A stretch of 5,266 bases of DNA from Desulfobulbaceae bacterium (GTDB lineage: Bacteria; Desulfobacterota; Desulfobulbia; Desulfobulbales; Desulfocapsaceae): assembly GCA_024643445.1 (NCBI GenBank), contig JAHEMX010000295.1:1-5266 (forward strand), given 5' to 3'. Made by a program: the position numbers and the translations under genes. The notes under the pieces were generated by a model. That model made no database searches. It worked only from the letters and a program-made list of their open reading frames with translations, and was not told the origin of the DNA. This document shows positions 1 through 5,266 of this stretch, piece after piece. Each line of letters starts with the position of its first letter. The stretch's first letter is position 1.

Positions 1-300
1 AGTATCGCCATTACGCTCGGCGCAAAAAAAGTGGCAAAGCGGGCCTATGAATGGTGCGGCCGGCATGAGGTCGTCAGTCACGTGCTTTCTGACCAGGCGG
101 CGGTTGAGGCCTGCCTGGCATTTTCCACCGATCACCGGGTGCTCGTCGAACCCGCCTGCGGAGTGTCCCTTGCCGCATTGTACAACCCGCATCCACTCCT
201 GCAGGGAAGGAAAAACATCCTGGTAATCGTCTGCGGCGGGGCGGGCGTTACCATTGCCCAGCTTTTGGAATGGCAAAAAAACTTCAGTGAATCATCATGA
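1..300 (+). CDS. L-serine/L-threonine dehydratase (PLP-dependent), C-terminal part
   Basis: The gene is cut at the left edge; the last 99 residues are present and are open from base 1 to the TGA at 298-300. They match the C-terminal part of the serine dehydratase (SDS/SDSL) branch of fold-type II PLP enzymes, which deaminate L-serine or L-threonine to pyruvate or 2-oxobutyrate plus ammonia in the cytoplasm. Visible signatures are SIAITLGAKK at the start, the stretch VLSDQAAVEACLAF, the conserved VEPACGVSLAALY, and the near-terminal VIVCGGAGVTIAQL, where family members carry the IVCGG segment next to the cofactor pyridine ring. The active-site lysine and the glycine-rich phosphate-binding loop lie upstream, outside the window, so activity cannot be judged. 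There is no C-terminal ACT regulatory domain, which argues against the biosynthetic IlvA type. The stop overlaps the next start (ATGA), so the two genes are probably translationally coupled. Serine against threonine preference cannot be read from this fragment. Confidence 0.85.
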   Translation, partial: SIAITLGAKKVAKRAYEWCGRHEVVSHVLSDQAAVEACLAFSTDHRVLVEPACGVSLAALYNPHPLLQGRKNILVIVCGGAGVTIAQLLEWQKNFSESS

Positions 301-1043
301 ACCGCGTGGCACTCATTACCGGCTCCGGCCGCGGCATCGGTGCAGCGACGGCCCGTCAGCTCGCGGCCCGGGGCTACGGCCTGTGCATCAATTATAAAAG
401 TAACCGGGCGGCCGCTGAGCTGCTTGTCGCCGAGCTTCGCCGGAAGGGGGGCAGTGTCATCTCGGTTCAGGCTGATGTCTCGGTTGAAGCTGAGGTAACA
501 GCGCTTTTTCGTGAACTGGATGAAAAGCTTGGTGTGCTGACGGCACTCGTCAATAACGCGGGTATCCTGCTGCCGCAGATGCGGGTCGAAAGCATGGACG
601 CCGAGCGCATCAATAAAATCCTGACCACGAATGTCACCGGTTATTTTCTCTGCTGCCGGGAGGCCATAAAAAGGATGTCCCGGAAATATGGCGGTTCGGG
701 CGGCGCTATTGTCAATGTTTCGTCTGCTGCAGCACGGCTTGGCTCTGCCGGTGAATATGTTGATTATGCCGCGTCCAAGGGGGCGATAGATACGCTGACA
801 ACCGGCCTTGCCCTGGAGGTGGCCGCCGAGGGCATACGCGTAAATGGTGTTCGACCCGGCTTTATCAAAACGGCTATCCATGCCGATGGCGGTGAACCGG
901 ACCGGATTGCAAGGATTGCACCCTCTATTCCGCTGCAGCGGGGCGGGGAGCCCCATGAAGTTGCCTCTGCCATCTGCTGGCTTCTTTCCGATGAGGCAGC
1001 TTATGTGACCGGTTCTTTTATTGATATAGCAGGTGGACGATAA
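297..1043 (+). CDS. Short-chain dehydrogenase/reductase, YgfF-like (FabG/glucose-1-dehydrogenase type)
   Basis: This is a complete 248-residue classical SDR, the usual family length. It should be a cytoplasmic NAD(P)H-dependent oxidoreductase with a Rossmann fold. The cofactor motif TGSGRGIG is at residues 8-15, the adenine-contacting Asp is at D60, NNAG is at 86-89 and the structural Asn is N112. The catalytic triad is S143, Y157 and K161 (YAASK), and the C-terminus is the typical YVTGSFIDIAGG. The stretches around GYFLCCREAIKRM and GGSGGAIVNVSS, and the run from GEYVDYAASK to LALEVAAEGIRVN, closely resemble E. coli YgfF as I recall it, so this looks like a YgfF orthologue and not the housekeeping FabG. 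Substrate is unknown. The start ATG overlaps the upstream dehydratase stop and has no clear Shine-Dalgarno sequence, consistent with translational coupling. N32 and Y33 after beta-2, instead of an acidic residue, lean towards NADP(H), but weakly. Confidence 0.93.
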   Translation: MNRVALITGSGRGIGAATARQLAARGYGLCINYKSNRAAAELLVAELRRKGGSVISVQADVSVEAEVTALFRELDEKLGVLTALVNNAGILLPQMRVESMDAERINKILTTNVTGYFLCCREAIKRMSRKYGGSGGAIVNVSSAAARLGSAGEYVDYAASKGAIDTLTTGLALEVAAEGIRVNGVRPGFIKTAIHADGGEPDRIARIAPSIPLQRGGEPHEVASAICWLLSDEAAYVTGSFIDIAGGR

Positions 1044-1058
1044 AATCTGAAAAATGGT

Positions 1059-1087
1059 TTGTCGCTTGTGGTTTCCTGGCGTATTAC
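1059..1087 (+). promoter_or_regulatory. Putative sigma70 promoter for the SpoIIAA-like gene
   Basis: TTGTCG at 1059-1064 and TATTAC at 1082-1087 each match 4 of 6 bases of the sigma70 consensus and are separated by exactly 17 bp. A start of transcription near 1094 would leave a short leader holding the Shine-Dalgarno of the next gene. The boxes are imperfect and were found by eye, so read-through from the upstream pair remains possible. Confidence 0.35.
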
Positions 1088-1097
1088 CATCCTAAAC

Positions 1098-1104
1098 AAA
1101 GGTG
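1098..1104 (+). promoter_or_regulatory. Shine-Dalgarno that sets the start at 1111
   Basis: AAAGGTG ends 6 bases before the ATG at 1111. An in-frame GTG at 1102 lies inside this site and could only be used without it, so the ATG is the better start. Confidence 0.6.
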
Positions 1105-1110
1105 TTCGTT

Positions 1111-1491
1111 ATGCTGGAGATGCTCGATATAGGCCTGGAAAATGTTATCGCCTACCGGGTCGGCGGAAAGGTTACCGAGCAGGAGATGAAGTCTGTTCTC
1201 TCGCTGTTTCGTGAGAAGATTGAGCTGGGTGAAAAACTGATCATCTATCAGGAGGTGGTCAGTATCGGCGGTGCCGAGTTCGAGGCGCTTGCCGAAAAAT
1301 TCAAGTTTTTCTGGGATGTCGGCATGTCGCATTTCAGCAGGATCGCCGTCGTTACCCATAAAAAGTGGTTGAGCAGAATCGTCGACATGGAAGACAAGCT
1401 GTTCAAAAACATCAGGATGAAAGGATTCCTGCTGGAAGAAAAGGAACAGGCAATCGCCTTCCTGAAGCAGTCCGGCCATGAGGCCACCTGA
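1111..1491 (+). CDS. SpoIIAA-like (STAS/SEC14-type fold) small protein
   Basis: A 126-residue soluble protein without signal peptide or membrane segment. Its layout fits the SpoIIAA-like family (formerly DUF3478): an N-terminal strand pair with VIAYRVGGKVT (about residues 12-22), a helix rich in charged residues, and a central strand KLIIYQEVV (42-50) followed by GGAEFEALAEKFKF. Next come the family hallmark FSRIAVVTHKKWL (75-87), a second helix, and a closing block RMKGFLLEEKEQAIAFL (102-118), where homologues usually have F..E..EA..WL. Family members are small cytoplasmic proteins of unknown function with an anti-sigma-antagonist-like fold. No conserved phosphorylatable serine of true SpoIIAA type is apparent, so a partner-switching role should not be assumed. 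It has a proper ribosome-binding site and possibly its own promoter, and is followed 48 bp later by a VOC gene on the same strand. No anti-sigma kinase or sigma factor is seen nearby. Confidence 0.8.
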   Translation: MLEMLDIGLENVIAYRVGGKVTEQEMKSVLSLFREKIELGEKLIIYQEVVSIGGAEFEALAEKFKFFWDVGMSHFSRIAVVTHKKWLSRIVDMEDKLFKNIRMKGFLLEEKEQAIAFLKQSGHEAT

Positions 1492-1526
1492 GAACGGGGT
1501 TAATCCCGGCTGGAAGCACAGGCGAA

Positions 1527-1532
1527 AAGGAG
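1527..1532 (+). promoter_or_regulatory. Strong Shine-Dalgarno of the VOC gene
   Basis: AAGGAG stands 7 bases before the ATG at 1540, a near-ideal arrangement. It fixes this start against the overlapping frame that opens at 1478, and suggests efficient translation independent of the upstream gene. Confidence 0.75.
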
Positions 1533-1539
1533 AAACACT

Positions 1540-1902
1540 ATGCATATCCATGAATCGATTAACTACGTGGAGTTTCCTGCCAGGAACCTGGAGGCGACCA
1601 AGATCTTTTTTTCTACCGTGTTTGATTGGTCTTTCGTCGATTATGGTCCTGATTACAGTTCTTTCAGAAATGCGGGCCTGGACGGGGGCTTTTACCGCTC
1701 GGAGCTGTCCTCATCGACGAAAAACGGCAGTGGGCTGATCGTCTTTTACAGCCGGGAACTGGAAGAAACACAGGCCAAGGTTGAGCGGGCGGGCGGGAAG
1801 ATCATAGAATCGATCTACCCCTTTCCCGGAGGCCGTCGTTTTCATTTTTCCGATCCAAGCGGGAACGAATTTGCGGTCTGGTCCGATGTCGATCCCGCAT
1901 AA
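1540..1902 (+). CDS. VOC family protein (glyoxalase/bleomycin-resistance/dioxygenase fold)
   Basis: A 120-residue single-domain member of the vicinal oxygen chelate superfamily, made of two beta-alpha-beta-beta-beta modules. Module one contains INYVEFPARNLEATKIFF (residues 7-24), the typical VFDWSF and DYGPDYSSF segments, and GLDGGFYR (46-53). Module two contains LIVFYSRELEETQAKVE (66-82), AGGKI, and the closing RRFHFSDPSGNEFAVWSD (99-116). Candidate metal ligands are E11 in the first strand, H102 and E110. The usual first-strand His of glyoxalase I is replaced by Glu, as I recall for the subgroup with the INYVEFPA signature. Such proteins act as cytoplasmic dimers; the substrate of this subgroup is generally unknown, and glyoxalase I activity should not be assumed. 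It follows the SpoIIAA-like gene by 48 bp and is followed by a likely terminator, so it is probably the last gene of the unit. Confidence 0.9.
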   Translation: MHIHESINYVEFPARNLEATKIFFSTVFDWSFVDYGPDYSSFRNAGLDGGFYRSELSSSTKNGSGLIVFYSRELEETQAKVERAGGKIIESIYPFPGGRRFHFSDPSGNEFAVWSDVDPA

Positions 1903-1916
1903 CCGCAGCTCTCTGC

Positions 1917-1937
1917 TCGCCCCGGGCGAACTTTTTT
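1917..1937 (+). terminator. Putative rho-independent terminator after the VOC gene
   Basis: A 5-bp stem TCGCC/GGCGA with a 3-base loop (1917-1929) is followed two bases later by six T (1932-1937), starting 14 bp after the VOC stop. The stem is short but mostly G-C. An alternative pairing of CCCCGG (1920-1925) with CCGGGG (1943-1948) would enclose the T run in its loop and compete with it, so termination strength is uncertain. Confidence 0.45.
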
Positions 1938-2020
1938 CAATGCCGGGGTTGACGTATCCCGTGCCGCAAGCCAAATGCCATGCTTAAATGTATTTATTTC
2001 TGATAGGTAAGTGGTGTATA

Positions 2021-2043
2021 CAAAAAAGTTGATGAATTTTTTG
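2021..2043. repeat. A/T inverted repeat beside the dioxygenase stop
   Basis: CAAAAAA (2021-2027) pairs with TTTTTTG (2037-2043) around a 9-base loop, two bases beyond the dioxygenase stop. An A-tract/T-tract pair between convergent genes could act as a weak bidirectional terminator, but six of its seven pairs are A-T and I would not call it one with confidence. The rest of the 143-bp gap from 1903 holds only the hairpin at 1917-1937 and AT-rich sequence, with no gene visible. Confidence 0.3.
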
Positions 2044-2045
2044 GA

Positions 2046-2888
2046 TTAATCCGCGGCGTCCTGCCAGAGAAAGGCTGAAACACGTTTACCCATTACCTTG
2101 CCGTTGAAAACATGCGATGCCTGCGGTGTCCGGGCGGCGGCCATGCCATAGCAGACGTGCAGGGGCAGAAGATGTTCCTCACGCGGATGGCAATAGCGGC
2201 CATGGGGAGCAGTCTGCCAGTTTTGCAGTCTTTCCTCCCGCTCTTTGCCAGATAAACCCGGATCGGTAACTGTCCTGACGAGCCAGTTGTCAAAGGCTTC
2301 ACATCTTTCATTGGCGGCCTGGCTGCCGGGTGAGAAGAACGTCCCCATATTGTGATAGGACATGCCTGAACCGATGACGAGGACGTTTTGCTCCCTTAAC
2401 GGGATCAGCGCCCGGCCCAGTGCCAGATGCTCCGCCGGATCAAGGCTTTTGAGCAGAGAGAGCTGCAGGCAGGGAATACGTGCATCAGGATACATCAGCA
2501 TGAGCGGCACAAAAAGCCCGTGATAATAATCGCGGTTTGGATCAAGGCCGGGCGAGAAACCTCTGTCCTCGAGCAGCATCCTGATCGATTCCGCACAGAG
2601 TGGTGAACCGGGGGCGGGATAGTCAAGGTGATAGGCCTCTTCAGGGAATCCTCCGTAATCATAAAGCATGCCGGGCCTGGCTGAGCTGGTGAGGGTCGGC
2701 CGGGCTTCTTCCCAGTGGGCACTGATAACCAGAATTGCTGAAGGTCTGCGTATCCGGCTGGCAAAAGTTTTGAGAAAGACTACCAGTTCCTTGTGGCCGG
2801 GGTGGTCAAAAAGCGGCAATGGGCCGCCGCCATGCGGGATATAGAGGATCGGTGATTGCATGATCGTGTCCGTTGTGTTGTTGGGCAT
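2046..2888 (-). CDS. Class III extradiol ring-cleavage dioxygenase, LigB/DODA (YgiD-like)
   Basis: A 280-residue protein of the DODA-type branch of the LigB superfamily, non-haem metal enzymes that open catecholic rings with O2; E. coli YgiD and plant DOPA 4,5-dioxygenase belong here. Family marks are HGGGPLPLF (H19), VISAHWEE (H58), the run GMLYDYGGFPEEAYHLDYPAPG (73-94) and DYYHGLFVPLMLMYP (H123). Further on are LVIGSGMSYHN (H179) and the C-terminal APHGRYCHPREEHLLPL (H229, H234, H239). H19, H58 and one C-terminal His are expected to hold the metal; H123 and H179 are likely active-site residues. No signal peptide or membrane segment is seen, so it should be cytoplasmic. The true substrate is unknown. 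The start is uncertain: neither the ATG at 2888 nor the one at 2861 (Met10) has a good Shine-Dalgarno, and a candidate promoter would start transcription at about 2888, favouring Met10. I keep the longer form. It lies 99 bp after lolD on the same strand. Confidence 0.92.
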   Translation of the reverse strand: MPNNTTDTIMQSPILYIPHGGGPLPLFDHPGHKELVVFLKTFASRIRRPSAILVISAHWEEARPTLTSSARPGMLYDYGGFPEEAYHLDYPAPGSPLCAESIRMLLEDRGFSPGLDPNRDYYHGLFVPLMLMYPDARIPCLQLSLLKSLDPAEHLALGRALIPLREQNVLVIGSGMSYHNMGTFFSPGSQAANERCEAFDNWLVRTVTDPGLSGKEREERLQNWQTAPHGRYCHPREEHLLPLHVCYGMAAARTPQASHVFNGKVMGKRVSAFLWQDAAD

Positions 2889-2894
2889 GAACAG

Positions 2895-2923
2895 ATGGTA
2901 GCCATGACCCGGAGTCTTGTCAA
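2895..2923 (-). promoter_or_regulatory. Putative sigma70 promoter of the dioxygenase gene
   Basis: On the minus strand a perfect TTGACA (2923-2918) is followed after exactly 17 bp by TACCAT (2900-2895), which keeps the three most conserved -10 bases. It lies in the lolD-dioxygenase gap, where I find no convincing lolD terminator. The expected transcript start, near 2888, coincides with the longer start codon. The dioxygenase may therefore be transcribed separately from the lol genes, or in addition to them. Confidence 0.45.
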
Positions 2924-2987
2924 AAAAGATGAACGGCTGACGCGCGCGGGGACGGGAAGGCAGAGGTGCTGTGGCGTGGCTCCGGAA

Positions 2988-3671
2988 TCAGCCGGTCTGC
3001 TCAAGGTAGCCATCGCGAAGTGTCAGGCAGCGATCCATCCGGTCGGCAAGCTGCATGTTATGGGTAACCATCATGACGGCAAGCGATCGCTTTCGGCAGA
3101 GCGACTCGAGCAGGTCGAATACCAGCTTACCCGCCCGGCTGTCAAGATTGCCGGTCGGTTCGTCGGCAAGCAGAATGTCCGGCTGCATGATCAGGGCGCG
3201 GGCGAGAGCGGTACGCTGCTGTTCTCCACCGGAGAGCTCGCCGACCCGGTGCTGGACCCGATGATCGAGTTCCACGGCAGTCAGCAGCTCGAGGGCTGGT
3301 CCTTCTGCCTGACGCCTGCTTTTACCTGAGATCAGGGCGGGCATCATGACGTTTTCAAGGGCGCTGAATTCCGGGAGCAGGTGATGAAACTGAAAGATGA
3401 AGCCGAGCGAACGGTTTCTGAAGGAGGCAAGTTCCCGGTCATTCCTTGTATCGAGCCGTTCACCGTTGAAAAGCAGCATCCCGCCGCTTGGTGTCGCAAG
3501 GGTGCCGAGAATCTGCAGCAGGGTGGTTTTTCCGGAACCGGAGGCACCGACCACCGCGGACATTTCGCCGGCCTGGATAGCAAGATCAACTCCCTTGAGC
3601 ACCTCGACTTCCTTGAGGCCATTGCGATAGACCTTCTGGATATTTTGGGCCTGCATCAGCGGCTGACTCAT
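2988..3671 (-). CDS. lolD: Lipoprotein-releasing ABC transporter ATP-binding protein LolD
   Basis: A 227-residue ABC ATPase of the LolD/MacB-type (o228) family that powers the release of outer-membrane lipoproteins from the inner membrane to the carrier LolA. All nucleotide-binding elements are intact: Walker A GASGSGKTT (residues 42-50), Q-loop Q94 in IFQFHHLLPEFSALENV, signature LSGGEQQR (146-153), Walker B ILLADE with catalytic E171, D-loop residues NLDS (175-178) and the switch His H204 in VTHNM. FQFHHLLPEF is typical of LolD. The frame stays open upstream to 3860, but the start at 3671 is chosen for three reasons: a GGAGG site lies 7 bases before it, the ATG overlaps the permease stop as ATGA, and the family begins with this short N-terminus before the first strand. 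Together with the adjacent permease it would form the inner-membrane Lol complex, with LolD on the cytoplasmic face. Confidence 0.96.
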   Translation of the reverse strand: MSQPLMQAQNIQKVYRNGLKEVEVLKGVDLAIQAGEMSAVVGASGSGKTTLLQILGTLATPSGGMLLFNGERLDTRNDRELASFRNRSLGFIFQFHHLLPEFSALENVMMPALISGKSRRQAEGPALELLTAVELDHRVQHRVGELSGGEQQRTALARALIMQPDILLADEPTGNLDSRAGKLVFDLLESLCRKRSLAVMMVTHNMQLADRMDRCLTLRDGYLEQTG

Positions 3672-4891
3672 GAGAGCACCTCCGCCGGTTTTACCTTGGA
3701 GGCCTTCCATGAAGGATAGATGGTTGCCAGCAGGCTGATGAAGATGGAACAGCCGGCAATGATCAGCACATCGGCAGGCAGCACCTGTATCGGCAGGGTC
3801 GTCATCGGGTAGACATTGGAAGGCAGCTCGATAAACTGGTAACGGGACAATAGTTCGCACAACCCCAGTCCGCCGAGCACGCCGAGGAGTGTGCCGGTGA
3901 GCGATATGACAAGCCCCTGCAGAAAGAAAATTTTCATGATTGAACGGGAGGTAGATCCCATTGATTTGAGGATGGCGATATCCCTTCCTTTTTCCATCAC
4001 AACCATGACCAGGGCGCTGACGATATTCAGGGCGGCAACCAGGATAATGAGCGCCACACAGATGAACATGCCTATCTTCTCGAGCTTGAACGCGGCAAAG
4101 AGATTACGGTTCATGGCCATCCAGTCCTTGCTGATGGTGCCCGGGCCGAGTTTCTGGCCGATTGCCGCGGCGATCTGGTCTGCCCGGTTCAGCTCGGATT
4201 TCTCCACTGACACTTCAATGCCGTGCACGACATCCCCCAACTCGAGGAATTGCTGAACCGCCGGGATACTCATATAGGCGAGGGTGGAATCATACTCGTA
4301 CATGCCGGACTCAAAGATGCCGACGACCCGGGCCGTCTTGATCTTCGGAATGATGCCCATTGGGGTCAGGGGGCCGGATGGCGAGATAAGCCGGACCTTG
4401 CCGCCGGCACGGACACGAATATCGCTGGCGAGCTGCTTGCCGAGGATGATGCCGGGTACCGGGCCTGCCTCTGTTCCAAGGTCATGGATGGATCCGGCGA
4501 TCATCTGCTTCTCGAGACTGATGACATTTTCGGCTGTCGCCGGATCAATGCCCCGCAAAACGATGCCCGAACCTCCCGTGGCCCCGCTGAGCAGGGTCTG
4601 GGCATAAAGATACGGGGTGGCGCCGACAACCCCGGGCACGGTGAGAATCAGATCACGATCGGAGACATAATTGCGGATGGATCCCTCGGCCCGCTGGATG
4701 ATGATATGGGAATTTATGCCGAGGATCTGGTCGCGCAGGCTCTGGGTGAATCCGGTATAGACGGAGAGAACGACGATCAGGGCTATGACGCCGACGGTAA
4801 TACCGAGCACGGATATCAGCGAAATCAGGGATATGAACCCCTGACGATGCTTCGCCCTGAGATATCTCAGACTGATGAACCATTCGTACAT
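3668..4891 (-). CDS. lolC: Lipoprotein-releasing ABC transporter permease, LolC/LolE family (LolC- or LolF-like)
   Basis: A 407-residue inner-membrane permease of the usual LolC/E length. The N-terminus MYEWFISLRYLRAKHRQGFISLIS is the family signature, leading into membrane segment 1 (about 19-48). A large periplasmic domain follows (about 49-272), then segments 2 (about 273-299), 3 (about 320-348) and 4 (about 370-392), with the cytoplasmic coupling loop EKGRDIAILKSMG (300-312) between 2 and 3. The C-terminus KASKVKPAEVLS is also typical. Residues 171-183, PSGPLTPMGIIPK, resemble the Hook of E. coli LolC, which recruits LolA and is absent from LolE. The protein extracts mature lipoproteins from the inner membrane with LolD, whose gene overlaps by ATGA. 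It lies 22 bp after lysS, so the genes are likely co-transcribed. Only one permease is present in the window, so it may work as a homodimer (LolF) or pair with a LolE encoded elsewhere. A ribosome-binding site is present but unusually distant. Confidence 0.95.
   Translation of the reverse strand: MYEWFISLRYLRAKHRQGFISLISLISVLGITVGVIALIVVLSVYTGFTQSLRDQILGINSHIIIQRAEGSIRNYVSDRDLILTVPGVVGATPYLYAQTLLSGATGGSGIVLRGIDPATAENVISLEKQMIAGSIHDLGTEAGPVPGIILGKQLASDIRVRAGGKVRLISPSGPLTPMGIIPKIKTARVVGIFESGMYEYDSTLAYMSIPAVQQFLELGDVVHGIEVSVEKSELNRADQIAAAIGQKLGPGTISKDWMAMNRNLFAAFKLEKIGMFICVALIILVAALNIVSALVMVVMEKGRDIAILKSMGSTSRSIMKIFFLQGLVISLTGTLLGVLGGLGLCELLSRYQFIELPSNVYPMTTLPIQVLPADVLIIAGCSIFISLLATIYPSWKASKVKPAEVLS
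3679..3683 (-). promoter_or_regulatory. Shine-Dalgarno that sets the lolD start
   Basis: GGAGG on the minus strand lies within the last codons of the permease gene, 7 bases before the lolD ATG at 3671. With the ATGA overlap it indicates coupled translation, and it rules out the longer upstream reading of this frame. Confidence 0.75.
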
Positions 4892-4905
4892 GGCAGGATA
4901 GACAA

Positions 4906-4912
4906 CTCCTCT
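4906..4912 (-). promoter_or_regulatory. Distant Shine-Dalgarno upstream of the permease gene
   Basis: AGAGGAG sits just after the lysS stop, but 14 bases lie between it and the ATG at 4891, much more than the usual 5-9. No in-frame ATG, GTG or TTG lies between them, so the ATG at 4891 still looks right. Translation may be weak or depend on ribosomes arriving from lysS. Confidence 0.4.
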
Positions 4913-4913
4913 T

Positions 4914-5266
4914 TCAGGTTTGAGCCGGTTCAGGCGATGGGGTCGTTTCTTCAGGCTTCATCTGCGGGAAGAGAATGACATCACGGATGGAAGGTGCATC
5001 CGTCAACAGCATGACCAGCCGATCGATACCGATCCCTTCCCCGGCAGCCGACGGCATGCCGTACTCGAGTGCGCGAATATAATCGGTGTCGAGTACCGGG
5101 TGAATCTCGTCATCCTGACCGCGTTCGGCGATCTGTTTCTCAAAGCGCTGCTTCTGGTCGATTGGATCATTCAATTCGCTGAAACCATTGGCGATTTCCC
5201 TGCCGGTGATGAAGAGTTCAAAGCGATCGGTCACGCCGGGATCTTTCTCGTTTCGCCGGGCAAGAG
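4914..5266 (-). CDS. lysS: Lysyl-tRNA synthetase, class II, C-terminal part
   Basis: The gene runs off the right edge; its last 116 full codons are present, roughly the final quarter of a protein of about 500 residues. The frame is open from 5266 (LARRNEKDPG...) to the TGA at 4914-4916. The fragment has the class II LysRS sequence TDRFELFITGREIANGFSELNDP, then the lysine/ATP-site stretch ALEYGMPSAAGEGIGIDR. Its GEGIGIDR part (5019-5042) is class II motif 3, with the catalytic-site Arg. It ends with SIRDVILFPQMKPE and a short Pro/Glu/Thr-rich tail. The enzyme charges tRNA-Lys in the cytoplasm. The usual GMPP is GMPS here, a mild substitution outside the motif core. The N-terminal anticodon-binding OB domain and motifs 1 and 2 are outside the window. 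The permease gene starts 22 bp downstream, with no terminator between. Confidence 0.96.
   Translation of the reverse strand, partial: LARRNEKDPGVTDRFELFITGREIANGFSELNDPIDQKQRFEKQIAERGQDDEIHPVLDTDYIRALEYGMPSAAGEGIGIDRLVMLLTDAPSIRDVILFPQMKPEETTPSPEPAQT

Noticed and set aside
132..956. A 274-codon open frame on the minus strand opposite the reductase gene.
   Set aside because: It lies wholly antisense to the SDR gene and the dehydratase end, both with intact family motifs. Its protein is rich in Arg, Cys and Pro with no recognisable domain, as expected from a shadow of a GC-rich gene.
1492..1520. CGGG-GTTAAT-CCCG hairpin after the SpoIIAA-like gene as a terminator.
   Set aside because: The stem has only four pairs and no T run follows it. 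The next gene starts 48 bp after the stop on the same strand.
1949..1990. TTGACG at 1949-1954 on the plus strand as a promoter -35 box.
   Set aside because: No acceptable -10 hexamer lies 16-19 bp downstream, and no plus-strand gene follows it.
2856..3329. A 157-codon plus-strand open frame opposite lolD and the dioxygenase start.
   Set aside because: It is the reverse-strand shadow of lolD, whose Walker and signature motifs are all intact; the translated protein has no recognisable domain.
3672..3860. N-terminal extension of lolD upstream of 3671, giving a 290-residue protein.
   Set aside because: The extension overlaps the end of the permease gene in another frame and resembles no LolD N-terminus. 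The start at 3671 has a GGAGG site and an ATGA overlap.
4223..4978. A 251-codon open frame on the plus strand across the permease and lysS end.
   Set aside because: It is antisense to the convincing permease and lysS coding sequence. The protein is low in hydrophobic order, and no promoter or ribosome-binding site was seen for it.

Overview
The window looks like ordinary chromosome of a Gram-negative bacterium of moderate GC content. It holds eight genes, six complete and one cut at each edge, in two blocks that converge on a 143-bp gap at about 1903-2045. The minus-strand order lysS - lolC-type permease - lolD is an arrangement I associate with Deltaproteobacteria (Desulfobacterota, e.g. Geobacter and desulfobulbacean relatives). 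The taxon is an inference from gene order and protein flavour, not a measurement.

Plus-strand block (1-1902). First comes the C-terminal end of a PLP-dependent L-serine/L-threonine dehydratase. It overlaps by ATGA a short-chain dehydrogenase/reductase that strongly resembles E. coli YgfF. After 67 bp with a plausible promoter come a small SpoIIAA/STAS-like protein and, 48 bp further, a single-domain VOC (glyoxalase/dioxygenase fold) protein with a strong ribosome-binding site. A short GC-rich hairpin followed by six T lies 14 bp after the VOC stop and probably ends this block.

Minus-strand block (5266-2046, read right to left). The C-terminal quarter of class II lysyl-tRNA synthetase (lysS) is followed after 22 bp by a 407-residue LolC/LolE-family permease. 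That gene overlaps lolD by ATGA, and lolD encodes the ATPase of the lipoprotein-release machine. The permease and LolD would extract outer-membrane lipoproteins from the inner membrane. After a 99-bp gap that contains a good sigma70-like promoter comes a class III (LigB/DODA, YgiD-like) extradiol dioxygenase.

I see no mobile element, CRISPR array, RNA gene or clearly novel multi-gene system. The points most worth a second look are these: the single permease carrying a LolC-type Hook, which could be a LolF; the dioxygenase sitting directly after lolD, with its own promoter and an ambiguous start; and the tight coupling of a serine dehydratase with a YgfF-like reductase.
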